Shown here piece after piece: positions 44,083-51,942 of a stretch of 64,000 nucleotides of DNA. Both the position numbers and the translations under genes were made by a program. How positions within the stretch are numbered: position 1 is the stretch's first letter; each line of letters starts with the position of its first letter. The notes under the pieces were generated by a model. The model saw only the letters and a program-made list of their open reading frames with translations, ran no database searches and had not been told where the DNA came from. This DNA comes from Anaerolineales bacterium (GTDB lineage Bacteria > Chloroflexota > Anaerolineae > 4572-78 > J111). The DNA lies in the NCBI GenBank assembly GCA_020634935.1, contig JACKAT010000029.1, forward strand, positions 3,688 to 67,687, written 5' to 3'.

Positions 44083-45162
44083 ATGATTACAGAAGACACT
44101 ATCGTTTGTCTTTGTACACGACAAAACTTTGAATTAAGCCACCGCCAAGCCTTAATTGACCTTTGTCAGACTCAACGGGTGCAATGGGATACCGTTTACC
44201 AGATCGCCGAGCAGCATCAGATTTCGCCTTTGGTTTATCACAATTTATTGAAATTTTCCTCAGAAGGGCTGAATATCCCGCCCGCCGTTCTGGCTCGCTT
44301 TAAGAAAGCGCAAATTCGCAATATTTTTATCAAAAAACGAACGCAAGCCGCACTGGAAAAAGTTTTGGCTCTTTTTTCCCAAAAAGGTCTTGATGTAATG
44401 GTGGTTAAGGGCGAAGCGCTGAGCCGGTTGGTTTACGAACGGCCCTGGTATACCGTGTCGCATGATGTTGATCTGGTTATTCGAGTCAGAGAAGCGGATT
44501 TGTCTGAAGCCGATCAGCGGGAAATTCTGGAACTTTTGGATGAGTTTAATCACGAGTCCAACGAGTTCAAAGAGCATATCGAGTATGATTTCTACGAGCA
44601 TCACGATGTGACCATGAATAACATCTTAGCCGTAGATTGGCCGCGTATCTGGGCTGAGGCTGAGAAAATCCAGATAAAGGGCTTTGATGTTTTTGTCATG
44701 ACTCCTGAAGATATGCTGCTGGCCGCCGCTATCAACAGCTGCCGCAAGCGATTTTTCCGGCTCAAATCTTTGTGCGACCTGGCGTCGATCATTGAAAGAT
44801 ACCCGAACCTCAATTGGCCTACCGTCATCAGCAAAGCCCATGCCTATAAATGCAATACGATTTTATACACCGCTTTGGTTGTCACCCAGGCGACTTTAGG
44901 CTGCCATCTACCCGACGGCCTCGCGGCCAACTTAAAGGTCAATCAGCTTCGGGTCTTACTGGTCCGTTATATAGTAAATTATTTATCCCGACGGCTGACT
45001 TTATCAAACTTGTTTGTTCACTCGGAAAATGCCACGCTTAAGCGCACCTTAAGCTGGCCCCTGTTCTTAACTTACGCAACTTACCGGGTCGATCTTTTTT
45101 GGCCCAAGTTAGGAGAACTCTATGCCGCTTGGCGTAATCCGTCGCCGCCGGTTCCGGGCTAG
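44083..45162 (+). CDS. NTP_transf_5-type nucleotidyltransferase family protein
   Basis: The 359-residue protein fits the NTP_transf_5 family: an N-terminal helical part (QISPLVYHNLLKF), then VMVVKGEALSRLVYERPWYTVSHDVDLVIR, in which the KG and DVDL elements mark the nucleotidyltransferase core, and MTPEDMLLAAAINSCRKRFFRLKSLCDLASII near residues 205-240. Members sit beside HPr-kinase-like and PqqD genes in peptide- or glycan-modification loci. The catalysed reaction is not established. A second, diverged member lies 327 bp downstream. The start has no strong ribosome site. Confidence 0.8.
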   Translation: MITEDTIVCLCTRQNFELSHRQALIDLCQTQRVQWDTVYQIAEQHQISPLVYHNLLKFSSEGLNIPPAVLARFKKAQIRNIFIKKRTQAALEKVLALFSQKGLDVMVVKGEALSRLVYERPWYTVSHDVDLVIRVREADLSEADQREILELLDEFNHESNEFKEHIEYDFYEHHDVTMNNILAVDWPRIWAEAEKIQIKGFDVFVMTPEDMLLAAAINSCRKRFFRLKSLCDLASIIERYPNLNWPTVISKAHAYKCNTILYTALVVTQATLGCHLPDGLAANLKVNQLRVLLVRYIVNYLSRRLTLSNLFVHSENATLKRTLSWPLFLTYATYRVDLFWPKLGELYAAWRNPSPPVPG

Positions 45163-45344
45163 AAAGAGTTGAAATTTAAGAGCCCGCCTAAACCTGGACC
45201 ACTCAAATTGAAGAAACCATCTATTTCACTGAAAGGCGTCGGGCTACCGGCGCCGGATCGAAACAGAGCTTCACTCACGTCCGCGGCGCGAACGTAAATA
45301 CCGGTAACGACCAGTAAAGTCTTAAACAAAAACGGTATCTATTC

Positions 45345-45426
45345 AGGTGACTGGCACCTTGGCTCAAATCGAGAGCGCTAGGTGTAATACAACGCTACAA
45401 TTACGGCGATGAAGTGCCAGTCACCT
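45345..45426. repeat. 82-bp inverted-repeat element (copy 2)
   Basis: AGGTGACTGGCAC (45345-45357) and GTGCCAGTCACCT (45414-45426) are perfect inverted arms. The length (82 bp) and the interior (AAATCGAGAGCGC, CAATTACGGCGAT) match the element at 31228-31309. It lies in the gap between two nucleotidyltransferase genes. Its right end contains an in-frame ATG (45409) that would lengthen the following gene, which I regard as chance. Nothing else is seen in this gap. Confidence 0.75.
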
Positions 45427-45489
45427 CATCTGCTGAGTAAATACCAAAAACGTTTGAAAATCCTTTCGACCAAATCAGGAACAACACCG

Positions 45490-46638
45490 ATGACCGATCA
45501 TAAAACCTGGCCCGTATCATCTCAAAAAGCGCTGCTGCGAGCAACCTTTTTATCAGGGGCTGAAGGCCTTAGCGCCTTCGAGACGTGGAAGTCGCAAATA
45601 AGCATGGTTGACCACCCGGATTTGGGCTCCTTTCGCCTGTTGCCTTGTCTGTTCCATCATTTGAAAGCGCAAGACATCGACGACCCGTTTCTAATGAAGT
45701 TTAAAGGCATTGCCCGCCGAAATTGGTATAAAAACCAGCGATTTTTCCGTAGTTTGGCCCCGCCCCTGCAAGCGCTGCACGAAGCCGGGATCGAGTGTAT
45801 GCTGCTTTACGGGCCGGTCTTTGCCCTACGCTATTACACCGACTACGCCCTTAGCTCTGAGACAAATTTAGCCGTTTGGGTCCCCATTAAGCAAGCTCGG
45901 CTGGCCATAAAACAACTCCAACGCCTGGGCTGGCAGCCTGAAAGACGACTCCCCGACGCCTTGATTGAATCCTATCTGGCCGCCGATTGGATGCACGTCT
46001 TTCGCGATGCCGCCGGCCGCCGCATCCATTTACACTGGCATCTGCTGCCGGAGTGCCGCACCAGCCAGGCCGATACCGATTTTTGGAACGAAGCCATAAC
46101 CACCAAGGTCCATGATGTGCCGGTTCGTATCCTGAACCCGGCTGACCAAATTCTGCACAGTTGCGTTGAATATCATTCAACCGCCGAGCCGTCTCATTTC
46201 CTCCGGGCCGTTGACGTTATGCTGATTATGAGCACCACCCCAGATTTAGACTGGGAGCGCCTTCTTACCCAGGCCGAAAAACATCATTTGGTGATACCTT
46301 TGCTGGCGGTGCTGCATTATATTCAAGCAGCCCTAAACCAGCCGCTTCCGCCGGCCGTCTGGCAGCGGCTGAAGTCGCGGCCCATCTCTCGGCAGGAACG
46401 GCTGGAGTACAGCCTCAAGCAAAGTCGCCCGCTGTTGTGGCGTCGCTTCTGGCAAGTTTGGTTTGATTATCGCCGCTGCACTGCCCCTGTTTCTCTCATT
46501 CAAGGGTTATTAGCTTTCCCCCGGTATCTCCAACACTTATGGCGATTACCGGATCTACACCGGGTTCCCGGCCAGGCCCTCTCAATCTTACACGAGCGGC
46601 TGCGACATCGATTTTTTTATCTTTCAATATTCAAATAA
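45490..46638 (+). CDS. second NTP_transf_5-type nucleotidyltransferase-like protein
   Basis: The 382-residue protein shows the same plan as the gene at 44083: LPCLFHHLKAQDIDDPFL, then the core LHEAGIECMLLYGPVFALRYYTDYALSSETNLAVWV, HLHWHLLPECR and VRILNPADQILHSCVEY. In the core the usual K-G is replaced by Y-G and the D-x-D by E-T-N, so catalytic residues appear lost or changed. It could be an inactive partner of the first protein. The ATG at 45490 is preferred (AGGA upstream) because an earlier in-frame ATG lies inside a repeat element. The PqqD-like gene follows after 22 bp. Confidence 0.75.
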   Translation: MTDHKTWPVSSQKALLRATFLSGAEGLSAFETWKSQISMVDHPDLGSFRLLPCLFHHLKAQDIDDPFLMKFKGIARRNWYKNQRFFRSLAPPLQALHEAGIECMLLYGPVFALRYYTDYALSSETNLAVWVPIKQARLAIKQLQRLGWQPERRLPDALIESYLAADWMHVFRDAAGRRIHLHWHLLPECRTSQADTDFWNEAITTKVHDVPVRILNPADQILHSCVEYHSTAEPSHFLRAVDVMLIMSTTPDLDWERLLTQAEKHHLVIPLLAVLHYIQAALNQPLPPAVWQRLKSRPISRQERLEYSLKQSRPLLWRRFWQVWFDYRRCTAPVSLIQGLLAFPRYLQHLWRLPDLHRVPGQALSILHERLRHRFFYLSIFK

Positions 46639-46660
46639 ATTTTTATACAGGAGATTTGCC

Positions 46661-47107
46661 ATGACGCACTATCGCGTAAATTCACCCAATGTTATTCACG
46701 AAATCATCGACGGCGAAGCCGTGCTGGTTAACCTGGAGAGCGGCAGCTACTACAGCATCGACAGCGTCGGAGCCGTAGTGTGGGACTATTTGGAGCAGGG
46801 CCTTAGCCCTGGCCAAATCGTCGAGGCCATCGCTGCCCAATTTGCGGGCGAATCAGCCACCATCGCCGCCGGCGTTGAGCAACTGTTGGCGGAACTGCAA
46901 GCCGAGCAGTTGATTGTGCCTGGTGACGCCATCACCGCCAATGGCCACTCGGCCGCGGTCAACGGGGCGGCCAACGGAACCGCCAAACCGCTCTTTGAAG
47001 CGCCGGTGCTGCACAAATACACCGATATGGAAGACCTGCTCCTGCTCGACCCCATTCACGATGTGGATGAGTCGGGCTGGCCCAATACGAACCCGAATAA
47101 TGCTTAA
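46661..47107 (+). CDS. PqqD-family peptide chaperone with extended C-terminal tail
   Basis: The 148-residue protein has a PqqD domain at residues 1-88: VIHEIIDGEAVLVNLESGSYYSID, then GAVVWDYLEQGLSPGQIVEAIAAQF. PqqD domains bind leader peptides of ribosomal peptides. Residues 89-112 are an Ala/Asn/Gly linker. The last 35 residues end with LLLLDPIHDVDESGWP and PNTNPNNA, an acidic, clearly constrained tail not part of PqqD itself. I recall similar tails in other PqqD-like proteins beside HPr-kinase-like genes. The stop codon overlaps the start of the kinase gene by 8 bases, so the two are translationally coupled. An AGGAG site precedes the ATG. Confidence 0.85.
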   Translation: MTHYRVNSPNVIHEIIDGEAVLVNLESGSYYSIDSVGAVVWDYLEQGLSPGQIVEAIAAQFAGESATIAAGVEQLLAELQAEQLIVPGDAITANGHSAAVNGAANGTAKPLFEAPVLHKYTDMEDLLLLDPIHDVDESGWPNTNPNNA

Positions 47108-48212
47108 TTCCATCAAACCAACAGCTTCCGTGGAGCCAATCCAACACCCCGACCCTGTCGGCTTTTTAGCGGACACCTACGAGTTCTTTCAGCACGTCAG
47201 CCAAAAAGTCGGCGGCGCGCTAAACCAATTTTATAATGTGCACGGGCATTTGATCCAATTATCTTTTGCCGGGCCGGCGCTCACCCGGATCACGCCGGCT
47301 CTGGCGCACTGGGCAGTTGAAAAGCCCGCCGGCCGGCCGGCTTTAACCATCCATTTGTGGGACGACGCCTCCACCGGCACAAAAATGCCGCCGCCGCCCT
47401 GGCTAGGCTATGGCGTTCGCGCTTCGAACGGCGGCCTACAAGGCGTTTACGGCAAGCGGGGGGAAGTGCGCGGCTTCAATACCGACCGCATTCGCACCAT
47501 CTTCCAATGGGGGTCGAATGTGCTGTCGATCGTGGATATTCAGCACGGGCAGGCTATTTTCTGGACGCGCGACGCCGCTCAGTTGCCCCAGTGGGAAATT
47601 GGCTCGCCCTTGCGCAACATTTTGCATTTGTGGCTGCACGAGCAGGGCTTGCAGTACGTCCACGCCGGGGCGGTAGGCACGCCCGCCGGGGGAGTGCTGC
47701 TGGTTGGCAAAGGCGGCTCCGGCAAATCGACCACCGCCCTCACCTGCCTCAATTCCGACCTGGTTTACGTCAGCGACGACTACTGCCTGGTCTCGCCCGA
47801 TCCGGCTCCGATGGCGCTCAATCTATACAACACCGGCAAAGTCAGGGCGGATAACATTCACCGCGTGCCGCATCTGGCCCCGGTTATCAGCAACGTGGAC
47901 AAGCTCGATCAGGACAAAGCCCTCTTTTTTCTGCATCGGTTTATGCCCGGCAAGCTGGCAACAGGCTTTCCCCTGAAAGCCATCTTAATTCCGCGCGTAA
48001 CCGGCCGGGTAGACACCACCTTAACTCCCGCCCCGGCTATGACCGGCTTGAGCGCCCTCACCCTCAGCACGGTCCACCAACTGCCCGGTGCGGGGCCGGC
48101 CGCGTTGCAGTTGATCAAACGGCTAACCGATCAGCTACCCTGTTACTATCTGGAGCTAGGCACGGACTTGGCCCAAATTCCGCGCGTGATCAAAGCAATG
48201 GTGATTGATTAA
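47100..48212 (+). CDS. HPr-kinase-like (HprK-related) ATPase
   Basis: The 370-residue protein has a C-terminal HPr kinase-like P-loop domain. VGTPAGGVLLVGKGGSGKST is the Walker A region (near residue 203), and DLVYVSDDYCLVS holds the acidic catalytic pair. RAPHL-like switch residues follow (IHRVPHLAP). The N-terminal 190 residues are a mixed region unlike true HprK. Such HprK-related kinases are found with PqqD and nucleotidyltransferase genes, and in lasso-peptide loci a relative phosphorylates the peptide. The ATG at 47100 overlaps the PqqD-like gene; a longer frame from 46914 would read through it and is rejected. Confidence 0.85.
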   Translation: MLNSIKPTASVEPIQHPDPVGFLADTYEFFQHVSQKVGGALNQFYNVHGHLIQLSFAGPALTRITPALAHWAVEKPAGRPALTIHLWDDASTGTKMPPPPWLGYGVRASNGGLQGVYGKRGEVRGFNTDRIRTIFQWGSNVLSIVDIQHGQAIFWTRDAAQLPQWEIGSPLRNILHLWLHEQGLQYVHAGAVGTPAGGVLLVGKGGSGKSTTALTCLNSDLVYVSDDYCLVSPDPAPMALNLYNTGKVRADNIHRVPHLAPVISNVDKLDQDKALFFLHRFMPGKLATGFPLKAILIPRVTGRVDTTLTPAPAMTGLSALTLSTVHQLPGAGPAALQLIKRLTDQLPCYYLELGTDLAQIPRVIKAMVID

Positions 48213-48230
48213 ATCCTCAGTGAGTGAGAA

Positions 48231-48998
48231 ATGTGTCTGAACAATCCTTTAATTAGTGTCATTATACCGGTCTACAATGGCGCCGCGTTTTTGACCGCCG
48301 CCATTGAAACGATTCGGCAGCAGCTTTATGAGCCGTTGGAAATCATTATCATCGATGACGGCTCCACCGACAACACCGGCCAGATCGCCGCCGATTTAGG
48401 CCGCGATATTCGCTACATCTTCCAATCCAATGCCGGGCCGGCGGCGGCCCGCAATACCGGCCTCCTCCTGGCCAGCGGCCAGGTGATTGCCTTTTTAGAT
48501 GTCGATGATCTCTGGGCGCAGAACCGGCTGTGTACTCAAGTTGAGTGTTTAACCCTACATCCGGCGGTTGATATTGTCCAGGGCCTAATTCAAGATTTGG
48601 AGTTAGTCAGCTCGCCCCAGATTCCCTCAACCTTTGCGCCAGTTTCCGATCCCTACTACTCGATCAATCTGGGCAGCGCCATCTATCGCCGGCAGGTGTT
48701 TGACCAGGTCGGTCTCTTTGATGAATCCCTCCGCTATAACGAAGATATGGATTGGTTTATCCGGGCCTGGGACCATCACCTCAACAAAAAGCAGTTGGCC
48801 GAAGTCGCCCTCTTCTACCGCAAGCACGAGGGCAATATGACCAACCAGCGAAATTCTAAACAAGCCGGCTTTGTCTGGCTTTTGAAAAAACGATTAGATC
48901 AGCATCGAAGAAACAGCCGTTTGCCCAATCAACCTTCTTATCAACCCCCTGCCAGCCAGCCGGTTAGCCTAACCGAATATCTGGGCTGGAGAAAGTGA
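48231..48998 (+). CDS. GT2 family glycosyltransferase
   Basis: The 255-residue protein is a soluble GT-A fold transferase. LISVIIPVYNGAAFLTAAIE starts the domain, IIIDDGSTDNT is the nucleotide-binding acidic loop and IAFLDVDDLWA carries the D-x-D. NEDMDWFIRAW near residue 175 holds the probable catalytic base (ED). There is no membrane segment. It starts 18 bp after the HprK-like gene and is followed after 7 bp by another GT2 gene, so the genes form one operon. Confidence 0.93.
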   Translation: MCLNNPLISVIIPVYNGAAFLTAAIETIRQQLYEPLEIIIIDDGSTDNTGQIAADLGRDIRYIFQSNAGPAAARNTGLLLASGQVIAFLDVDDLWAQNRLCTQVECLTLHPAVDIVQGLIQDLELVSSPQIPSTFAPVSDPYYSINLGSAIYRRQVFDQVGLFDESLRYNEDMDWFIRAWDHHLNKKQLAEVALFYRKHEGNMTNQRNSKQAGFVWLLKKRLDQHRRNSRLPNQPSYQPPASQPVSLTEYLGWRK

Positions 48999-49005
48999 GG
49001 TAATC

Positions 49006-49719
49006 ATGACCGATAACCCCCTAGTCAGTGTGATTATTGCCGTAAAAAACGGCGAGCGCTTCCTGGCCGCGGCCATCGAGAGTGTTCTGGCCCAAGATTA
49101 CCATCCCTACGAAATTATGGTAGTCGATGGCCATTCCACCGACCGGACCGCTCAAATTGCCCATTCTTTCTCTCCCGTACGCTACATTGAGCAACAGGGG
49201 CGCGGTATTCCCGCTGCCTACAACACCGGCATCGGCGCGGCGCAAGGCGAATTGATCGCTTTTCTGTCGCACGATGATTACTGGACGCCCGATAAGTTAC
49301 GTCTTCAGGTTGAATACCTTATCGCACATCCGGAAATTCAATACACGGTCGCCCGCCTGAAATTCTTCCTGGAACCCGGCCAACCGCCGCCCGTCGGCTT
49401 TCGACCGGAACTATTGCAAGGCGATCACGTCGGCCGGGTGATGGAAACGCTGGTGGTCCGTAAATCACTATTCAATGAGCTGGGCCTGTTCAGAATCGAT
49501 CTATCCACCGCCGAAGATGTGGAGTGGTTTGCTCGGGCCAACGATCAGGGCATTAAAATGGCGGTGATCCCTCAAGTTTTACTCCATAAACGAGTTCACA
49601 ACAGCAACAGTTCAATGACCGTAGAAAACAATCGTAATCTGCTTAAGGCTTTACGCCAATCCGTACATCGTAAACAAAAGAACCTAACCGCCAATCCGGC
49701 CGGTTCTAAAGATAGCTAA
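49006..49719 (+). CDS. GT2 family glycosyltransferase
   Basis: The 237-residue GT-A transferase begins LVSVIIAVKNGERFLAAAIE, has VVDGHSTDRT in place of the usual DDGSTD loop, and LIAFLSHDDYWTPDKL with S-H-D-D as the metal-binding motif. STAEDVEWFARA near residue 170 matches the catalytic ED region. It resembles the preceding gene in plan but is clearly diverged, so the two probably add different sugars. A GAGGTAATC ribosome site precedes the ATG. Confidence 0.92.
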   Translation: MTDNPLVSVIIAVKNGERFLAAAIESVLAQDYHPYEIMVVDGHSTDRTAQIAHSFSPVRYIEQQGRGIPAAYNTGIGAAQGELIAFLSHDDYWTPDKLRLQVEYLIAHPEIQYTVARLKFFLEPGQPPPVGFRPELLQGDHVGRVMETLVVRKSLFNELGLFRIDLSTAEDVEWFARANDQGIKMAVIPQVLLHKRVHNSNSSMTVENNRNLLKALRQSVHRKQKNLTANPAGSKDS

Positions 49720-49728
49720 CCCAATCTC

Positions 49729-51942
49729 ATGAAGAATCAAATCACCCGCCCGATCGATATCGAATACAGATTAGCCAGCGTGTGGCAGGCTAAAGGTAAT
49801 TTGGAGCGAGCCATTACCGGCTATCGCCAAATTTTAAGCGCCCAGCCCGATTATGTTCCGGCCGTCCTCAATTTGGGCAATTTGCTGCAAACTCACGGCC
49901 GCCTGAGCGAGGCCCTGACCATTTTTCGCCAGGCCCTCGAATGCGACCCCAACGAAGCCCGCTTTCACAAATATTTTGTCAACGCCCTCATCGGACAGGC
50001 CGGCTTGAGCGCCGCCTTTCAACATTATCACCTGGTTCGCGCCGATACCCGCTCGATCCCCATTCACTCGAAAGATATCCTCTGTTGTGTGGTGATCCGT
50101 AACGAGCGGCCCCGGCTGCCCTATTTTCTAACCTATTACCGCCAAAAAGGCGTCGATAAATTTCTGGTGGTCGATAACGGCTCCACCGACGGCAGCCTGG
50201 CCTATCTGCTGGCCCAGCCGGATGTCCTGGTGTGGCGCAGCGACTACTCCTTCAACCTGGCCAATTTTGGCGCGGGCTGGTTTGAACTGCTGCTGCGAAA
50301 ATATGGCGTGGGGCATTGGGTAGTTATGGTTGACGCCGATGAACTGCTTTACTACCCGCACTGCGAAACCCAAAGCATTACCGGCTTGTGCCGCCGGCTC
50401 GATCACCACCACCAGCGGGCCTTTAACGCCATTCTGCTGGATATGTACGCCGACAAACCCATTCGAGCCACCCATTACCAGCCGGGCCAGGATTTTTTAG
50501 AGGTATGCCCCTATTTCGACCGGCAGTTCTACCACACGATCTACAAACAGGGCAGTCCCTTCCATAATCAAACCGTCTACTTTGGCGGGGCCAGACAGCG
50601 CGTATTTGGGCAGAGCGGCGAATATTATCTCAGCAAAGTGCCGCTGCTCAAATACGCCCCGGATTGTATCCTGGCCGGCGGCCAGCATTGGACCAACCTG
50701 CCCGCCGCCGAAATTTCTACGGAGCGCGGGGCGCTGCTTCATTTCAAATATTTCTCCTCCTTTGCCGCCTACGCCGAGCAAGAGGCGCAGCGGCAAGAAC
50801 ATTACGGCGGCGCGATGCAGTACCGCGAGTACGCCCAGGGTTTGGCCCAGGATGAGGCTTTAACCCTGTTCGACCCGGCCCAGTCGCTCAAATTGGCAAG
50901 CAGCCAGCAGTTACTACGCTTGGGCATCATGCAGGCGGATGAAACGGCCGCTGCGCCTTCCCCTCCGGCGGCGATCTTCCCCCGCGTCGAACCGGCGGCG
51001 GCCACGGCTGACCGGCCGTTCTGGTCGGTGCTGATTACCGTCTATAACCGGCTGGATTATCTGCAACAGGCCCTAACCAGCGTGCTGGCACAAGCGCCCG
51101 GCCCCGATGAGATGCAAATCGAGGTTATTCATGACGGCGGCGACGACTCACGGCCAGATCACATCGAAGCCATCATTAAATCTGTCGCCGGCGAGCGCGT
51201 ACGGTTTTATCGACAGCCCGTTAACGCCGGCCACCCTCATATTTTCAATGTTTGTCTGCAACGAGCGCACGGCCAGTGGGTTCACCTGCTGCACGACGAC
51301 GATTGGGTCGCGCCGGGCTTTTATCACGCGCTGCGGGCCGGCATCGAGCAGGCCCCGGCGATTGGCGCGGCTTTTTGCCGCCACACCTATGTCGATGCCG
51401 CCGGCCAGCCGCAGCGGCTCTCCTGGCTGGAGCGGGAGACGCCGGGCATCATCGAAAATTGGCTGGAACGAATTGGCGTGATGTGTCGCTTGCAAACGCC
51501 CGCCATTGTCGTCAAGCGCCAGGCTTACGAGCGGCTTGGCGGCTACTGCGCCCAGGCCAAATCGACCTTTGACTGGGAAATGTGGCAGCGCCTGGCCGTC
51601 CACTATCCGATCTGGTTCGAGCCGCGCCCGCTGGCCTATTTTCGCCAGCATTCAGCCTCGGAAAGCTCAGATTTAATCCGGTCGGGCCGTCAAATTGCCG
51701 ATGCCCGCCGGGTCATCGACATCGCCCAAAGTTATCTACCCTGTGCGCTAAAAAATCGGCTGCTGACCCAGGCCAGAGACTATTACGCCCTGTACGCCCT
51801 CGATGTTGTTCAACGGCAGTTGCAAGCCGCCGATTATCCAGCCGCCCTGGCCAACATTCGGGAAGGGCTGCAATGCAGCCAATCGCCCGCCATTACGGCG
51901 AAATTGCTGGAACTTTTGCAGCAAAATGGGGCGGGGTTATGA
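49729..51942 (+). CDS. TPR domain fused to two glycosyltransferase domains
   Basis: The 737-residue protein has three parts. Residues 1-100 are TPR repeats (AKGNLERAITGYRQIL, HGRLSEALTIFRQALECDP). Residues about 105-360 are a Glyco_tranf_2_4-type domain: VVIRNERPRLPYFLTYYRQKG, VVDNGSTDGSLAYL, VVMVDADELLYYP. Residues about 425-640 are a classical GT2 domain: WSVLITVYNRLDYLQQAL, VIHDGGDDSRPDH, LLHDDDWVAPGFY. A bifunctional sugar transferase recruited through its TPRs is likely. It shares its stop codon with the start of the next gene (ATGA), and the N-terminal TPR block is repeated there. Confidence 0.9.
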   Translation: MKNQITRPIDIEYRLASVWQAKGNLERAITGYRQILSAQPDYVPAVLNLGNLLQTHGRLSEALTIFRQALECDPNEARFHKYFVNALIGQAGLSAAFQHYHLVRADTRSIPIHSKDILCCVVIRNERPRLPYFLTYYRQKGVDKFLVVDNGSTDGSLAYLLAQPDVLVWRSDYSFNLANFGAGWFELLLRKYGVGHWVVMVDADELLYYPHCETQSITGLCRRLDHHHQRAFNAILLDMYADKPIRATHYQPGQDFLEVCPYFDRQFYHTIYKQGSPFHNQTVYFGGARQRVFGQSGEYYLSKVPLLKYAPDCILAGGQHWTNLPAAEISTERGALLHFKYFSSFAAYAEQEAQRQEHYGGAMQYREYAQGLAQDEALTLFDPAQSLKLASSQQLLRLGIMQADETAAAPSPPAAIFPRVEPAAATADRPFWSVLITVYNRLDYLQQALTSVLAQAPGPDEMQIEVIHDGGDDSRPDHIEAIIKSVAGERVRFYRQPVNAGHPHIFNVCLQRAHGQWVHLLHDDDWVAPGFYHALRAGIEQAPAIGAAFCRHTYVDAAGQPQRLSWLERETPGIIENWLERIGVMCRLQTPAIVVKRQAYERLGGYCAQAKSTFDWEMWQRLAVHYPIWFEPRPLAYFRQHSASESSDLIRSGRQIADARRVIDIAQSYLPCALKNRLLTQARDYYALYALDVVQRQLQAADYPAALANIREGLQCSQSPAITAKLLELLQQNGAGL

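Noticed and set aside
45409..45489. Upstream start of the second nucleotidyltransferase gene
   Set aside because: The extra codons lie in the end of an 82-bp repeat element and there is a ribosome site before the ATG at 45490.
46914..47099. N-terminal extension of the HprK-like gene
   Set aside because: This part of the frame is Arg/Pro/Thr-rich and runs through the PqqD-like gene in another frame. The ATG at 47100 fits the family-like start and the gene overlap.
44083..48212. Complete lasso-peptide biosynthesis locus
   Set aside because: PqqD-like, HprK-like and nucleotidyltransferase genes are present, but there is no asparagine-synthase-like cyclase, no transglutaminase-type leader peptidase in the block and no convincing precursor peptide.
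51582..51938. N-terminal extension of the TPR-GT4 gene
   Set aside because: It is read-through in a second frame over the GT2 domain of the previous gene. The ATGA overlap at 51939 and the TPR start give a better beginning.
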